Source: Dimargaris cristalligena (lineage: Eukaryota; Kickxellomycota; Dimargaritomycetes; Dimargaritales; Dimargaritaceae). Taken from it: a stretch of 25,660 nt of DNA. The notes under the pieces are model-generated. The model had not been told where the DNA came from and made no database searches. It worked only from the letters and a program-made list of their open reading frames with translations. The translations under genes were made by a program, and so were the position numbers. Within the stretch, counting starts at the first letter, position 1. The number at the start of each line of letters is the position of its first letter. Of this stretch, positions 1 through 10,200 are shown one piece after another. The stretch lies in contig JANBQC010000407.1 in assembly GCA_027576995.1 (NCBI GenBank), positions 1 through 25,660 of the forward strand. Direction: 5' to 3'.

Positions 1-318
1 CCTCCTACGAACCCCACCGATGTCTCGACCGATGGTTCTTGCGGTGCTAACAAGACCTGCCCGGGTAGCCAGTGCTGCAGCAAGTGGGGCTATTGCGGTG
101 CTGGCGACAGTTTCTGCGGAGCCGGTTGCCAGAACGGCCCTTGCTCCGGTGGCAGCAACCCCCAGCCCACCAACACCTCCAACCCTCCCACCAACCCCAC
201 TCCGACCAACGGCGGTGGATCCTCCGACGGCTCTTGCAGCGCCTCTAAGCCCTGCCCCGCTGGCCAGTGTTGCAGCAAGTGGGGTTGGTGTGGTACCGGT
301 GCTTCCTTCTGCTCTTAA
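1..318 (+). CDS. Chitin-binding type-1 (hevein-like) domain protein, 3' part
   Basis: The frame is open from base 1 to a TAA at 316-318 and gives the last 105 residues of a protein whose start lies left of the window. It holds two hevein-type (ChtBD1) modules joined by a Pro/Thr/Asn/Gly linker, typical of secreted fungal cell-wall or chitin-active proteins. The first module (about residues 13-46) has all eight cysteines, with the CCSKWGYCG core that binds N-acetylglucosamine polymers through aromatic residues. The second (about 80-105) has the CCSKWGWCG core, but the protein stops one residue after its sixth cysteine, so the last two cysteines are missing. Whether a catalytic domain (chitinase or chitin deacetylase) lies upstream cannot be seen. 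Codon use is C-ending and GC-rich, like the highly expressed genes in this window. The domain call is firm; the full protein's function is unknown. Confidence 0.93.
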   Translation, partial: PPTNPTDVSTDGSCGANKTCPGSQCCSKWGYCGAGDSFCGAGCQNGPCSGGSNPQPTNTSNPPTNPTPTNGGGSSDGSCSASKPCPAGQCCSKWGWCGTGASFCS

Positions 319-1125
319 ATAGCCGATAGTTGCTGCATTCCCCTTCCCGGCTACTTAATTAGAGGAGAAGGCGCATTTCCCTCCATCATCGCGGTTTATT
401 TCCACCAGCGACAGTAGATTGCCAAGACTACTTACTCTTCCTGCCCTGTCTCGCCGTCCTTCCGTTCCCCCAAAGTTCTTTGAGCGAAATCATGACCCTC
501 ACACTATTTTTGAAATTCTGCAGCAATTTCACTCATTTACTGTTATCCTATTGTGCGCATCATTCAGCAAATGATGAGGCTCCAGCTAACCTCCTCGTTG
601 CTTCCCTCCCCCACTTCTTTCTTCGGGTTCATGGGGATTTATCTGATGTACTCGAGTCACTTTGTGCCAAACCATGTTTATATCCCCCTCCCTTCCAATT
701 TGTAAGTATGTGTATATACAAATACCTCTTCTATTATATATTGCTACTTCATTTACATTACTTTGTTTAATGTTTCGACTTCCGTCGCAATTTAGCTCCC
801 CTTTATTCGCTTTTCATTTTTCACAATATTGGCATAGGTCATTCTAATTGTGAATAATCTCCTCAATAAACATCGCTCATTGACAAAATAAGGATTTATG
901 TGGTAATACTTGTGACTGGCAAGATAGAGTTATGGTACATGGGACCTATTCAAACATTCCGATGGAAACTAAAATAGACGGTATATCATTGCTTTAAGCA
1001 CTATATGCTTCCTTATTATTATTTTTTTAAAAAAAAATCAACGCATTAAGGGATCGGCTATTAAGCTACGATGGCAACTGACCGGGGGCAGTAACTCGCC
1101 TCGAGAAGTCCGCAATTGGTTGTAT
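319..1125. other. Intergenic region between convergent genes
   Basis: AT-rich DNA lies between the stop of the chitin-binding gene and the 3' end of the THOC7 gene on the other strand. No ORF here has convincing protein character. It contains a candidate AATAAA for the upstream gene at 865-870 and a T7A9 tract at 1022-1037. Confidence 0.6.
865..870 (+). terminator. Candidate polyadenylation signal AATAAA
   Basis: A canonical AATAAA hexamer lies 547 nt after the stop codon of the chitin-binding protein gene, on the same strand. It is the nearest perfect match, but the distance is long, so the assignment is tentative. Confidence 0.3.
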
Positions 1126-2801
1126 TTACGACGTGTCCATAGCTAAACCATGATGTGAATAATGGGCACGATAAAGAGTAAACTTGCAGTGGGGGGGGGG
1201 GGTTAGATTATATGTCCATTTGTCCACCGGATGACATATTATATAAGCAAAGGTACGTTTCCACATATCAACTGCATTATCGGATACTGGGGCCAAATAT
1301 AAATAAGCATAGCCATGTGATAGTTAAACTTACCATTTCCGGACTCGACGATTGCACCCTCCTCTTCGTCGTCGACGTCCTCCATTAGTTCAGTCGAATG
1401 AGTTGCGGCTCCTTCCATTGGGGCCGATTCCGATAATTCCCCCGCTTCTTGGTTGGTGTCCAGGGTCATGTCGGATGGGCCAGGCAGTTGGGGGGTCACG
1501 GAGTGGTTGTTACTGGCCGCTGGTAAAAGGGGCGAGGCCGCGGGGAACCCCGGCGAGGCGGTCAATTGGGCCAGACTCATAGCCGGAGTTGGAGTTATAG
1601 TTGTAGTCGAAGTTGAAGCTGGGGCCTGGACCTGGGCCGGGTTCGGAGTTTGGGTGGTCGGGGGATGGTCTTCAGCATGGATGAGTTCGACCATGTCGGT
1701 CAAGCGCTGAAGTTCGGCCATGGCCGTATCGAATTGCGGGCGGAGGGCTAATAAGGCATTCTGGCGCTGGGTCTTCTGGGTGCTCAAGGTGGCCATATCC
1801 TGTTGGATTCGGTCAATGTCGGCTTGGGTAATCCGGCAGTCGGGGTGGCGGGCCACCTCGCGGGCGATTTGGTCGTATTTGACCATCCGGGTCCGTTCCT
1901 CGAGGGCATCGATCCGTTCTTGCCGGAGATCGCTAATGGCTTTCTTGGTGGCTTCAATCTGGTGTTCTATCATTTCAATGATAGTGGTATTATGCATAGT
2001 AAGGGGTTAGGGTATGGAACTGGACTTGATATTGGGACCAATTATAAGTCGGCGGGTACATATATGTATGCTTTGGTACGGAAATACTGAACAGGAAATA
2101 ACAGAGCCCGTGTAAATGTACCTAATGATTACTTACCTATATCTTGATAAGAGCGGTGAAATGTCTCGATTTCCGATTGAGCCACGCTTTCAAGCTGGCG
2201 GTGCTGAGCAAGTGACTGGGAATACTGCTTGAGTTCGGCTACAATTAGTTGTGACGCCAATTGACTACTCATACATATATATTCCGCCGGAATAAAGGCA
2301 AAACATAACCCGGGATTTCAGTAAGTTCTATGTGGCCAAGTTGGAGGTATGAATTAGAAGAATCCTACAGCGCACTGGTTTTACCCTGACAAAATTATCC
2401 ATATATCGAATAATATCAAAGCACTTACTGCTCAGAGCTGGATTTGTTGGTAACAGAGGCAGCCCAAGTTGTAAACGTCTGGAGGCAGCGCTTCAGTTGG
2501 CGCTCGTCATTATCCAGGCGGACGTGAAGAATTTGATCTGGTCATTGGTGGGGCCGTAGTTTCAAGTGTGTAGCAGACGTACGCAATAGAATGATAGTCG
2601 GTGAATTAGAGAGGGGCTGGTTTAACTGCTTGCTTTTGGCTTGAGACTTGGGATTAGTCCAAGGACCGCGTACGAGACTTGCACAGTGACTACGATCAGC
2701 AGAGCTAGTAGTATGTTTATTGAAATGGGTCGTCTGTGAATTCGTAGTCAGGGGTAGATAAGGATGGGGGCACATGTGGCAACTGTCCTACCTGTATCCA
2801 T
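1126..2801 (-). CDS. THOC7: THO complex subunit 7 (Thoc7/Mft1-type), five exons
   Basis: Proposed join on the minus strand: 2792-2801, 2429-2537, 2137-2264, 1334-1966 and probably 1126-1142; about 298 aa. THOC7 is a coiled-coil subunit of the nuclear THO/TREX complex, which couples transcription elongation to mRNA export. The product starts MDTDQILHVRLDNDERQLKR and continues into a long helical region. The most diagnostic part is RTRMVKYDQIAREVARHPD, which matches the animal THOC7 segment around its EYDALAKVIQHHPD block with the same spacing to the preceding exon. An in-frame TAA lies two codons before the ATG, which fixes the start, so the first exon is only 10 nt. The introns are GTAGGA..CAG, GTAAGT..TAG and GTAAGT..TAG, the last with a CTAAC branch-like site. 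The C-terminal third is a Pro/Thr/Ser-rich linker followed by an acidic stretch. The last exon is uncertain: joining 1334 to 1142 ends the protein in AMDTS, while reading through the donor would stop at 1239. Confidence 0.86.
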
Positions 2802-3446
2802 GGTTTAGATTGAAATTTGGTGGACAAGGGTATGAATGTGACCAAATGTTGGCGTGGCTATAGTACACCTGGGAAGCCAATGGTTAGAAATTCTCCAAAA
2901 ATAAAAATAATAAGAAAATAGTACTGCTGGAGGGAAGCGGGAAACTGATGGAATGAGCATAAACGGGGCTTCTCGGCCAGGAAGACAAGGGGGAAAATTT
3001 GTAAAGGACCAACTTCCGATTCCAACCTCTCACTTTCCAACTGCTTTCGGTAGGTTTCCTTGGATTCCCTTCCACTTTTGGCCGGATGAACCAATACAAA
3101 GCACCCTTAATGTTCCGCACTCAGTAAGGCATTTGGGGGGCGGAAATCGTAAGCCACGCCAGTCAACACTTTATCCTCTCACAATGGGTTTATTTATTCA
3201 GGCTCTTCTTGTTACCATTCTGTCTGTACTTCGAGATTTATAATACCTGAACTTGACCTCCCGAGTCTTCCACTAACGGAATCGAGAAGATATTGGTACC
3301 CAACTAAAACGACCCCCCCCCTCACCCTCTCCATTGTGCCTACTCTCCTCGCCTATATTACTATCATTTAGCCACGAAGTGCGGTACCGTTTCAACTGGC
3401 CTGCTTGAAAAAAAACCTCCAGCAAGTGGTAATATAGTTTAGTTCG
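2802..3446. other. Intergenic region between divergent THOC7 and COQ10
   Basis: These 645 nt separate the start codons of two divergently transcribed genes and should hold both promoters. No TATA box or coding exon is convincing. A C9 tract lies at 3313-3321. The ORFs of up to about 96 aa here have no recognisable domain. Confidence 0.5.
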
Positions 3447-4692
3447 ATGTTGGGGCCCCTTCGGCATAGACTCCGACTATCCCCGCTGGCCGGCGGGCGG
3501 GGACTGGGTGGTCGGCGTACGTTTCTAAACCTCGGGGATATTCTGCCCAATCCGTTGGGTCCCTCCAAGCCAGTTCACTATACCGAACAACAGGTTCTTC
3601 AGTAAGTTACCAATTAAAATGCATAATATATACTATAAAGTAGCAATACTGTCCATGTTGCAACTACAAGTCTCCGGTAAATTGGAATTGCCAATCGATA
3701 ATATACCCCGCCCCCATCATAAAATAGCACCAAACCCGAATCCCTGGATTCCCCTATAGGCCATTTCTCCACATACCTAATTGCCCTACTCTAGAAGCCA
3801 TTACCAATGGATATGCAATATTATCAATGATTTTTATTATACTAATATGGACATACAGGTTTTCTCCCGAGCAGATTTTCAAAGTAGTCGTTGATGTGGA
3901 TAAGTACCACAAGTTCGTTCCATGGTGCACTAAATCTGTAGTCTACCACCAACAGGCCAGCCTAGCCAACCGCCCCAGCATCGTTCCCGAAGCGCGGGGA
4001 CTGGTGGTTCCCTCGCGGCGAGTGCCGGCCGATTTAGAAGTGGGGTACAGCGCGTTTCAAGAACGGTACACTTCAATGGTCACGTCGGAAGAACCGTGGC
4101 GGGTGGAGGTAAAAGTCTAGTCAAACTCTCTATATATACCTTATGCGTTGGAACTGGCAGGTCTGATCATAGTTAAAGAGGGCCACGATGCTCGTATAGA
4201 ACAACCGAGTGTCAACACAGCCAGCGATTCTATTTTTTTGCAAGCGTTTATTGTTTGTTCAGGCCCTTAAATCGGCTACTCGGAAGGGATCGTAGATTCT
4301 CCTTACAGTATCCACCTCACTCACACAGCTCACCATCATATCTATCCTCTTGACCTGTTTGTACCACTAACCCAATTCCTCCCCCAATCTAGGCCTTATC
4401 GCACAACTCCAATCTATTCCGCGAGTTACGCACCACCTGGGAGTTCATCCCCCTCTCTGCTGTTCCCGCACCCCAGTTGCGGGCCCTCCGTTACGACCCG
4501 AAGTTATACCACTCTATGGGCCAAGACGGGTCGGGCGCTTGTCTAGTCCGTTTTCATATCAAATTCCAGTTTACTTCCGAATTGTACAGTCGCGTATCCC
4601 AGATGTTCTTTGATGGCGTATGTAAAGAAATGGTCAATGCCTTTAAAAACCGGTGCCGCCAGGTGTATCACCGCCCTGCTGCTCGGCCGTGA
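3447..4692 (+). CDS. COQ10: Coenzyme Q-binding protein COQ10, mitochondrial (START/polyketide-cyclase fold)
   Basis: Join of 3447-3601, 3859-4108 and 4393-4692; 234 aa. COQ10 binds ubiquinone in the mitochondrial inner membrane or matrix and is needed for efficient respiration and CoQ synthesis. Residues 1-35 are Arg-rich with almost no acidic residues, as in a mitochondrial targeting peptide. The START-like domain follows, with the family hallmark DVDKYHKFVPWCTKS at about 65-78, RYTSMV at about 121-126, LFRELRTTWEF in the third exon, and the C-terminal helix MFFDGVCKEMVNAFKNR. Introns of 257 and 284 nt use GTAAGT and GTAAAA donors and CAG/TAG acceptors, and the phases join exactly (155 + 250 + 300 nt). 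An extra loop of roughly 18 residues (about 84-108) lies between the first strand block and the LEVGYSAFQERY strand. It faces THOC7 across a shared upstream region and converges with PCP1. Family assignment is very secure; the start is supported by the presequence. Confidence 0.95.
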
Positions 4693-4773
4693 ACCATCAA
4701 ATCACCCTCGTCAAAAATTTTACAACCGCTGTCTCTGTTTAGAAACCATTGATGCTAATTTTCCAACTACTAA

Positions 4774-4786
4774 AATAAAAAATAAA
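4774..4786 (+). terminator. Double AATAAA polyadenylation signal for COQ10
   Basis: Two AATAAA hexamers (4774-4779 and 4781-4786) lie about 82-94 nt after the COQ10 stop codon on the same strand, a normal distance for a fungal poly(A) signal. Confidence 0.6.
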
Positions 4787-4967
4787 CAAGTCTATCATGG
4801 ACAAATCGGAGTTTTACAATGAATGATGCGAATGAACTACATTATAGGACGCAAAAAGTGAAAAGGAAAGGATGAATGGCGACACAATTGAAATCTGCTG
4901 GGCTTAAGATGTGTGTTGCTGGCGAATAGAGAGGAGGGGGGTTTATGCAGTAGGACAAGTAAACGAC

Positions 4968-4984
4968 TATATATATATATATAT
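4968..4984. repeat. (TA)n microsatellite
   Basis: A 17-nt uninterrupted TA repeat lies downstream of the PCP1 stop codon, between the convergent COQ10 and PCP1 genes. Confidence 0.9.
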
Positions 4985-5039
4985 GTAGAAAGAGAGAATG
5001 CCAATAAGCCGCCAAAAACACTATATACCATAATGCCGC

Positions 5040-6480
5040 CTAAGGCCGATCTTTGCGATCAACAATCCGAGCGACAACCGAGCGGTACTTGCGCCAAATG
5101 TCGGGGAATAAATTCAAATAAGCGTAGCCGAAAGCAGCGCCCGCCAAATGGACCTAGCGAGTGGGTGGGAAGTCAGTAACCGATGGTATATCGTACAGGA
5201 TGTTAGTAAGTTATCAACACTATAATGGTGATCAGGTGTATACGTACGGATTCGTACAATACAAACGACAAGGTACGTGCAATTTACACTCTTGACCTTT
5301 TTTCTTAAACTAAGATTCATGAATTTGAGAAGACCCGACAACCCCCCTTGGAATCAGTCAGTGGGTAATACAATTGTCCCATTCTACTTACCCCGTGCGC
5401 GATACCCGAATTGATGAAGAACATGGCCGCCGTTTCGCCAGCCAAAATCGCCTTAAAGAACCAGCCGGCCTCGAACTGCCAGAAGGGCAGGAACACGATT
5501 TGCAGTTGGGCATGGGGGAACAAATTACAAAAGATGGCCAAAATAGAATACAACACGCCGGAAGCGCCCAACGCCGGCAGGACGGTGGCTGGGTTGACCA
5601 GCAGGAGGGTCCCCGCGTGGTGCAAGAAGCTCGCGGCCGCGGCAGCCGATACATAAAATGCCGGGAATGTTTCGGGGGTCATGGCATTGACCACAGGGCC
5701 GACGAAATAATAGATGCCCATCATATTAAAAGCGAAATGCATGAGGGAAGCGTGGCTAAACGCACTCGTCACGAGCGTATAACTCCGCCCGGAATACGGG
5801 TGGTGGGTGAAATGGCGGGTCATGAAGGGTTGCAGACGCGGGATACGCCAGAGGGCGAACACGGCCGTGTTGGCCGCCAGCAGGATATAGGCGGTGCGTT
5901 GGCCGAGCGGGGCATTGATCCATCCCAGCACGGCGCGCAAATAGGCGAGGCGGACGAACCGGGGTATGAACCGGTGCCGATTCCACCAGTCGACATGGCG
6001 TTGGAACCGCGCCAGTTTGGCGGTCCGCGACTCGGTCGGCAAAGGTTTGTTGTGCGTAAAATCGACGAAACGTTCCGCATCGGTGCGGTAATTGCGCAGC
6101 CATTTGGGTTGGGGCTGGCGCTCGCGGCGGTCCTGGACAGCCGCGGCTATGGTGAACGTGGTCACGAAGACGCCGACGGTGAAAAGGAACGGGCGCAGGA
6201 GACGGGGCCGGGCGGGCTCAACCATAATACGACCGTCCTCCAACTGGCAGGTATAGGTGGAGGAGAGGCGGGGCTTGCGTAAATTAGGGAGATTCCATTG
6301 CAGCTTGGAACTGAACAGGCGCCGGGTGGGGGTGGTTGGGGAGAAGGACGGGGAAGTTCGTTGAGAGTGACCGGGCAATGGGGGAGGTATGAGGCTAGGA
6401 AAGGTGCCCGTGGGCGATCGAGTCGCTTGGAAGCGGAGGCCCGCTAATCCGGACACGGGAGAGCGAAATAGAGGGGACAT
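5040..6480 (-). CDS. PCP1: Mitochondrial rhomboid intramembrane serine protease (PCP1/PARL family)
   Basis: Minus-strand join of 5392-6480 and 5040-5153; 400 aa. PCP1/PARL cleaves substrates such as Mgm1/OPA1 and Ccp1 or PINK1/PGAM5 orthologues within the inner mitochondrial membrane. The N-terminus is Arg/Ser/Pro-rich without early acidic residues, consistent with a presequence. A first membrane segment lies at about 96-115, then a soluble linker, then the six-helix rhomboid core from about 196. The HxxxN oxyanion motif is at His248 and Asn252. The catalytic serine is Ser307 in LGASGVLYSI. The catalytic histidine is His365 in VHLAGAAFGYAYL, encoded only after the intron. The 58-residue Ser-His spacing equals that of human PARL (Ser277/His335). 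The intron (5154-5391, GTAAGT..TAG) joins in phase 0. The exon 1 frame alone reads through the donor and would lack the histidine, so splicing is required for an active enzyme. It is tail-to-tail with COQ10 and lies downstream of GUF1 on the same strand. Confidence 0.95.
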
Positions 6481-7231
6481 GGGGCTAGTGGCAGTGGTCC
6501 ACGGAGTAAGTCAAGGGAAACACCGGAAAGGGGACTCTAAACTAGAGAAATGAAAAAGAGAAAACAACAACACAGGCACTTGGATAACTAAACTACGACA
6601 GAAGAATGGGGCTGGACCAACTGGCTGTGCATAAGGCAAGAAGGGGGCAAACTCAGCTAATACGAGAAAGCACATTAAGCAGATTAGTGCCATTGGCTGG
6701 TTATCCATTTTTATATGGCATGCACGATGAAGGAGGTTTACGGAAGGCCCCAATTTGACTGATTGTTGTTGCTGTGCCGCAGTTATCATCTACCAAGGAA
6801 GCCTGGCACCAATTCCACACCCTCCTCTTGAAAGGCCCCAAATCCTCGATAATCGGCGAGCCACCTTTCAGGACCATGCTAGTGCGTAAGCCAATGTCCA
6901 TGCCCATATGTTGATGGATTTACCCCGGATTTATAATAACCAGCTCCACTCCCAACCCAATTAGTACACTGCCACCTAAATTCAATTTCAAGCACGGTTT
7001 AATAACGGAAGCTTCCCAAACCAATTTAGAAGCCCTATCATGTTGTAGAGCCTCCACAAGTACGCTTCGAACATTCGTAACCTAATAAATCTACATGGCA
7101 ATATCCGGCCAGGCCCTACGGTATAGTTTACTAATCATTCGGGGGCAGCGATTCAAGAAACACATCGGGAGTAGAATGCCGGAATACAGACCCTTAGGCA
7201 GTGGTAGGGTGTTTGGAGTCGCTTCCGTATC
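6481..7231. other. Intergenic region between GUF1 3' end and PCP1 5' end
   Basis: This is 751 nt of noncoding-looking DNA between two genes on the minus strand. It should hold the GUF1 3' UTR and the PCP1 promoter. Short ORFs are present on both strands, but none has a recognisable domain. Confidence 0.5.
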
Positions 7232-10200
7232 TCACTGCTTAATAACCGATAAGAAGGCCTCTTGGGGAAGTTCCACATTACCAACCATCTTCATCCGTTT
7301 CTTGCCCTCCTTCTGCTTAGCCAAGAGCTTCATTTTCCGGGTCGCGTCACCACCATACTGATGACGTGGTGGGAATTCCCGGTAGTAGTTGGAGAGATGG
7401 TGAAACGATGGCAATTCACCCCCCAAAATACAGCATATTAAAGGTAAAATGGGCAAGAGTGGTTAGGGATTGAAAAACAATGGATATATATATATATATA
7501 TATATGTAGGCAAAGGAAGGTCATGGTCACGATAAACTGTAGAATATGATCAAACAATCATTATTGAAAAATAAAGGGAGGGTTCGGGATGGAGTGGATT
7601 TGGCAAGTAACTTACACATTTAGCCGTAACATCCTTTCGCGCAGCGCTCACACTGTTTGATAGGGTAGAATATATAGATACCAAGAGATCAGGGAGTTAG
7701 TCATGGGCAAGGAAACACGGTGGTCCAAAGCAGGAAGTCATAGTCACGGCACGGTGTGAGTATGCTCTCCAGCCAATGTGTATGGCGGAGGAATGAGGCA
7801 GTAATACCCGGAAACAGGGCGCTTTAGCGGATATAATAAACTTACCTCTCTCGAGCAATGACTCGGCTCCCGACTACCGTTTGAATGGCCACTTCGAATA
7901 ATTGACTGGGTTGAAGAGTGCCCGGATGAGGTGCGGAGTATATGGACAGTGCCAATATATAATAATAATAATAATATTGTCAGTGTGAATGAATATATAA
8001 TACTACTACTATTAATACTAATACGAATGGCCCTATCCACCAGTCACCAACAAGCGGCATGAAAATTATCATATACCCCGTCTAAGGGCTATTAGCCTCC
8101 CTCCAGAAAAAAAAAGATCAACTTACCGTTTGATGACCTTCCTCAGTTTAAGGGCAATATCCCTACCCACCCGTTCCAGTTGCGACCGGTGCAAAATACA
8201 GGCCAGCGCATCCACCGGCTTCCCGTTCAACAACACATTCAGTTTGACCAAATCCGATACCACGTACCCGGCCTCCTCGTAGTCGAAACTCGCGAACCCC
8301 GAGGATTTCGATTTGAGTTGTTCGTAAAAATCGTTGACGATTTCCGCCGTCGGTAGGGTACACCGGAGCATGACCCGGGTTTCGTCAATAAACGTGTATT
8401 CCTGGTTCTCGCTGCGGTGGCTGTTGCAGTGTTCGAGCATTGCCCCCAGGTACTCTTGGGGGAAAATGAGCGTGGCGGAAACAACGGGTTCCTCATAAAC
8501 CATCCGGAGTTCTTTGGAGTCGGGAAAGTCGGAGGGGGTGCGGACCTGCTTGACCTTGACGTTCGAATCATCCGCCGCCGCTGATGCTAGTGCCGATGCT
8601 GATGCTGACGCCATCTCCCCACTGGTCGAACCCTCCAGCCGCTGGGCCTCCTGGTTGGCGGCCGTTTCCGCATCGGGGTAGGTAACAATCCGGTAGGGCA
8701 CGGTCGGTTGGGTGACAATTACGCGGGCGTTATACTCCTCTTCCAGACGCTGCCGAAACACATCCATATGCAGCGTACCCAAGAAACCCAGGCGCCACCC
8801 CTGTCCCAACGCATTACTGGTTTCCTTCTGGACCGTGACGCTCGAGTCGTTGAGGGTCAGTTTTTCGATGGATTCGTCGAGGCGACTATAATCATTCGGG
8901 TCCACGGGGAAAATACCCGAAAAAACCATGGACTTGGCCGGTATGAACCCGGGGAGGGGGTCGACGGGGTGGCGGTGCCGGAAAAAAGTGTCGCCTACAA
9001 AGGCTTCGGAGATGGCCTTCATGTTACAGAAGATGTAGCCGACTTGGCCGGCCTGCAGGGAAGTGGTCCGGGTTTGTTCGGGGTACATGATACCCACCTC
9101 GGCCACTTCGTACTTGGCCCCGGAATGACTCGAGACGATATAGTCCCCGGCGGCCAAACTCCCATCCACCACCCGGACTAAACACACCACCCCGACGTAC
9201 GAATCGTACCACGAATCGAATAGGAGAATCTTAAGCGGGGCCTGGGGGTTACCATCCGGCGGGGGGATTTGCTCAATCACGGCCGGTAATACCTCGTCGA
9301 CCCGGAGGTTGGACTTGGCCGAAATACTCAGAATATCCGCTGTATCCAGCTCAAAGGTGGTTTCCAGTTGGGCGGCCACTTTGGCCGGGTCGGCCCCCGG
9401 TAGATCGACTTTATTCAAAACCGGGACAATGGCCAGTCCCTCCCCGAAGGCCAGATAAAAGTTGGCCACGGTCTGGGCTTGGATACCCTGGCTTGAATCA
9501 ACCAGCAGGATGGCCCCTTGACAAGCCGCTAGAGATCGACTCACTTCGTAACTAAAATCCACATGGCCCTGGGAAAGCCGCGACAGGCATCGTAAGAAAG
9601 AGAGGTGAGGATGAGGGTTAGTTATTAAATCCGGATAATATAAACTATGGACCTAATAGGATCAAGAATCCGGGGGGGGGGGTTGAATGAACCTCGGTAA
9701 AGAAAGCTCTCCCAGGTGTTCCGACCGTGTGAGAAGAATCCCCAGGTTTCATGTGTGGCGCCAAATTATCTAAGACGGCTTACCGGGGTGTCAATAAGAT
9801 TGAGGAGGTACTTCTTATCCTTGTAGGTGTAAAACATGGAAGCAGTCTAGATTCCATCACCCGAGTCGGTTGGAAGTACGGCCATATAGGTCAGTTAATC
9901 AAGTTCCCATAGGGGTTTTTGATAGAATGGCATGTAATTATTATGAATTGAAAAAATAACAAAAGAAACCAAGGTATTATTAATACCTAAAGCATTTCGA
10001 TACCCACGAAGGCTGTACGGTGGGAACCCCGATCCTAGTCAGTCCAACTTAAGCGACGGCTGATCAGGTGGGTATGAAAAAAGGAGGTATCCTTAAAATA
10101 CATAAGTGGACTAGGGTACATACCTGGGCTTTGACAGTAATCCCCCGCTCTCGCTCGACCTTGAGTTTATCCAGGACTTGTTTATTCCCGGATTTCTTTT

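Larger units (their letters stand above)
4693..5039. other. Short intergenic region between convergent COQ10 and PCP1
   Basis: These 347 nt between two stop codons contain two AATAAA signals and a TA microsatellite. No coding potential is seen apart from antisense shadow frames. Confidence 0.6.

Noticed and set aside
480..770. 96-codon hydrophobic ORF after the chitin-binding gene
   Set aside because: Pyrimidine-rich 3' flank; the Leu/Phe/His-rich product is typical of CT-rich DNA and has no domain.
5374..6282. 302-codon plus-strand ORF
   Set aside because: It lies entirely antisense to PCP1 exon 1, whose rhomboid motifs are unmistakable; its Gly/Arg/Glu-rich product is a shadow of GC-rich codons.
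8708..9181. 157-codon plus-strand ORF
   Set aside because: Antisense to the main GUF1 exon, which carries conserved EF4 motifs; no independent domain.
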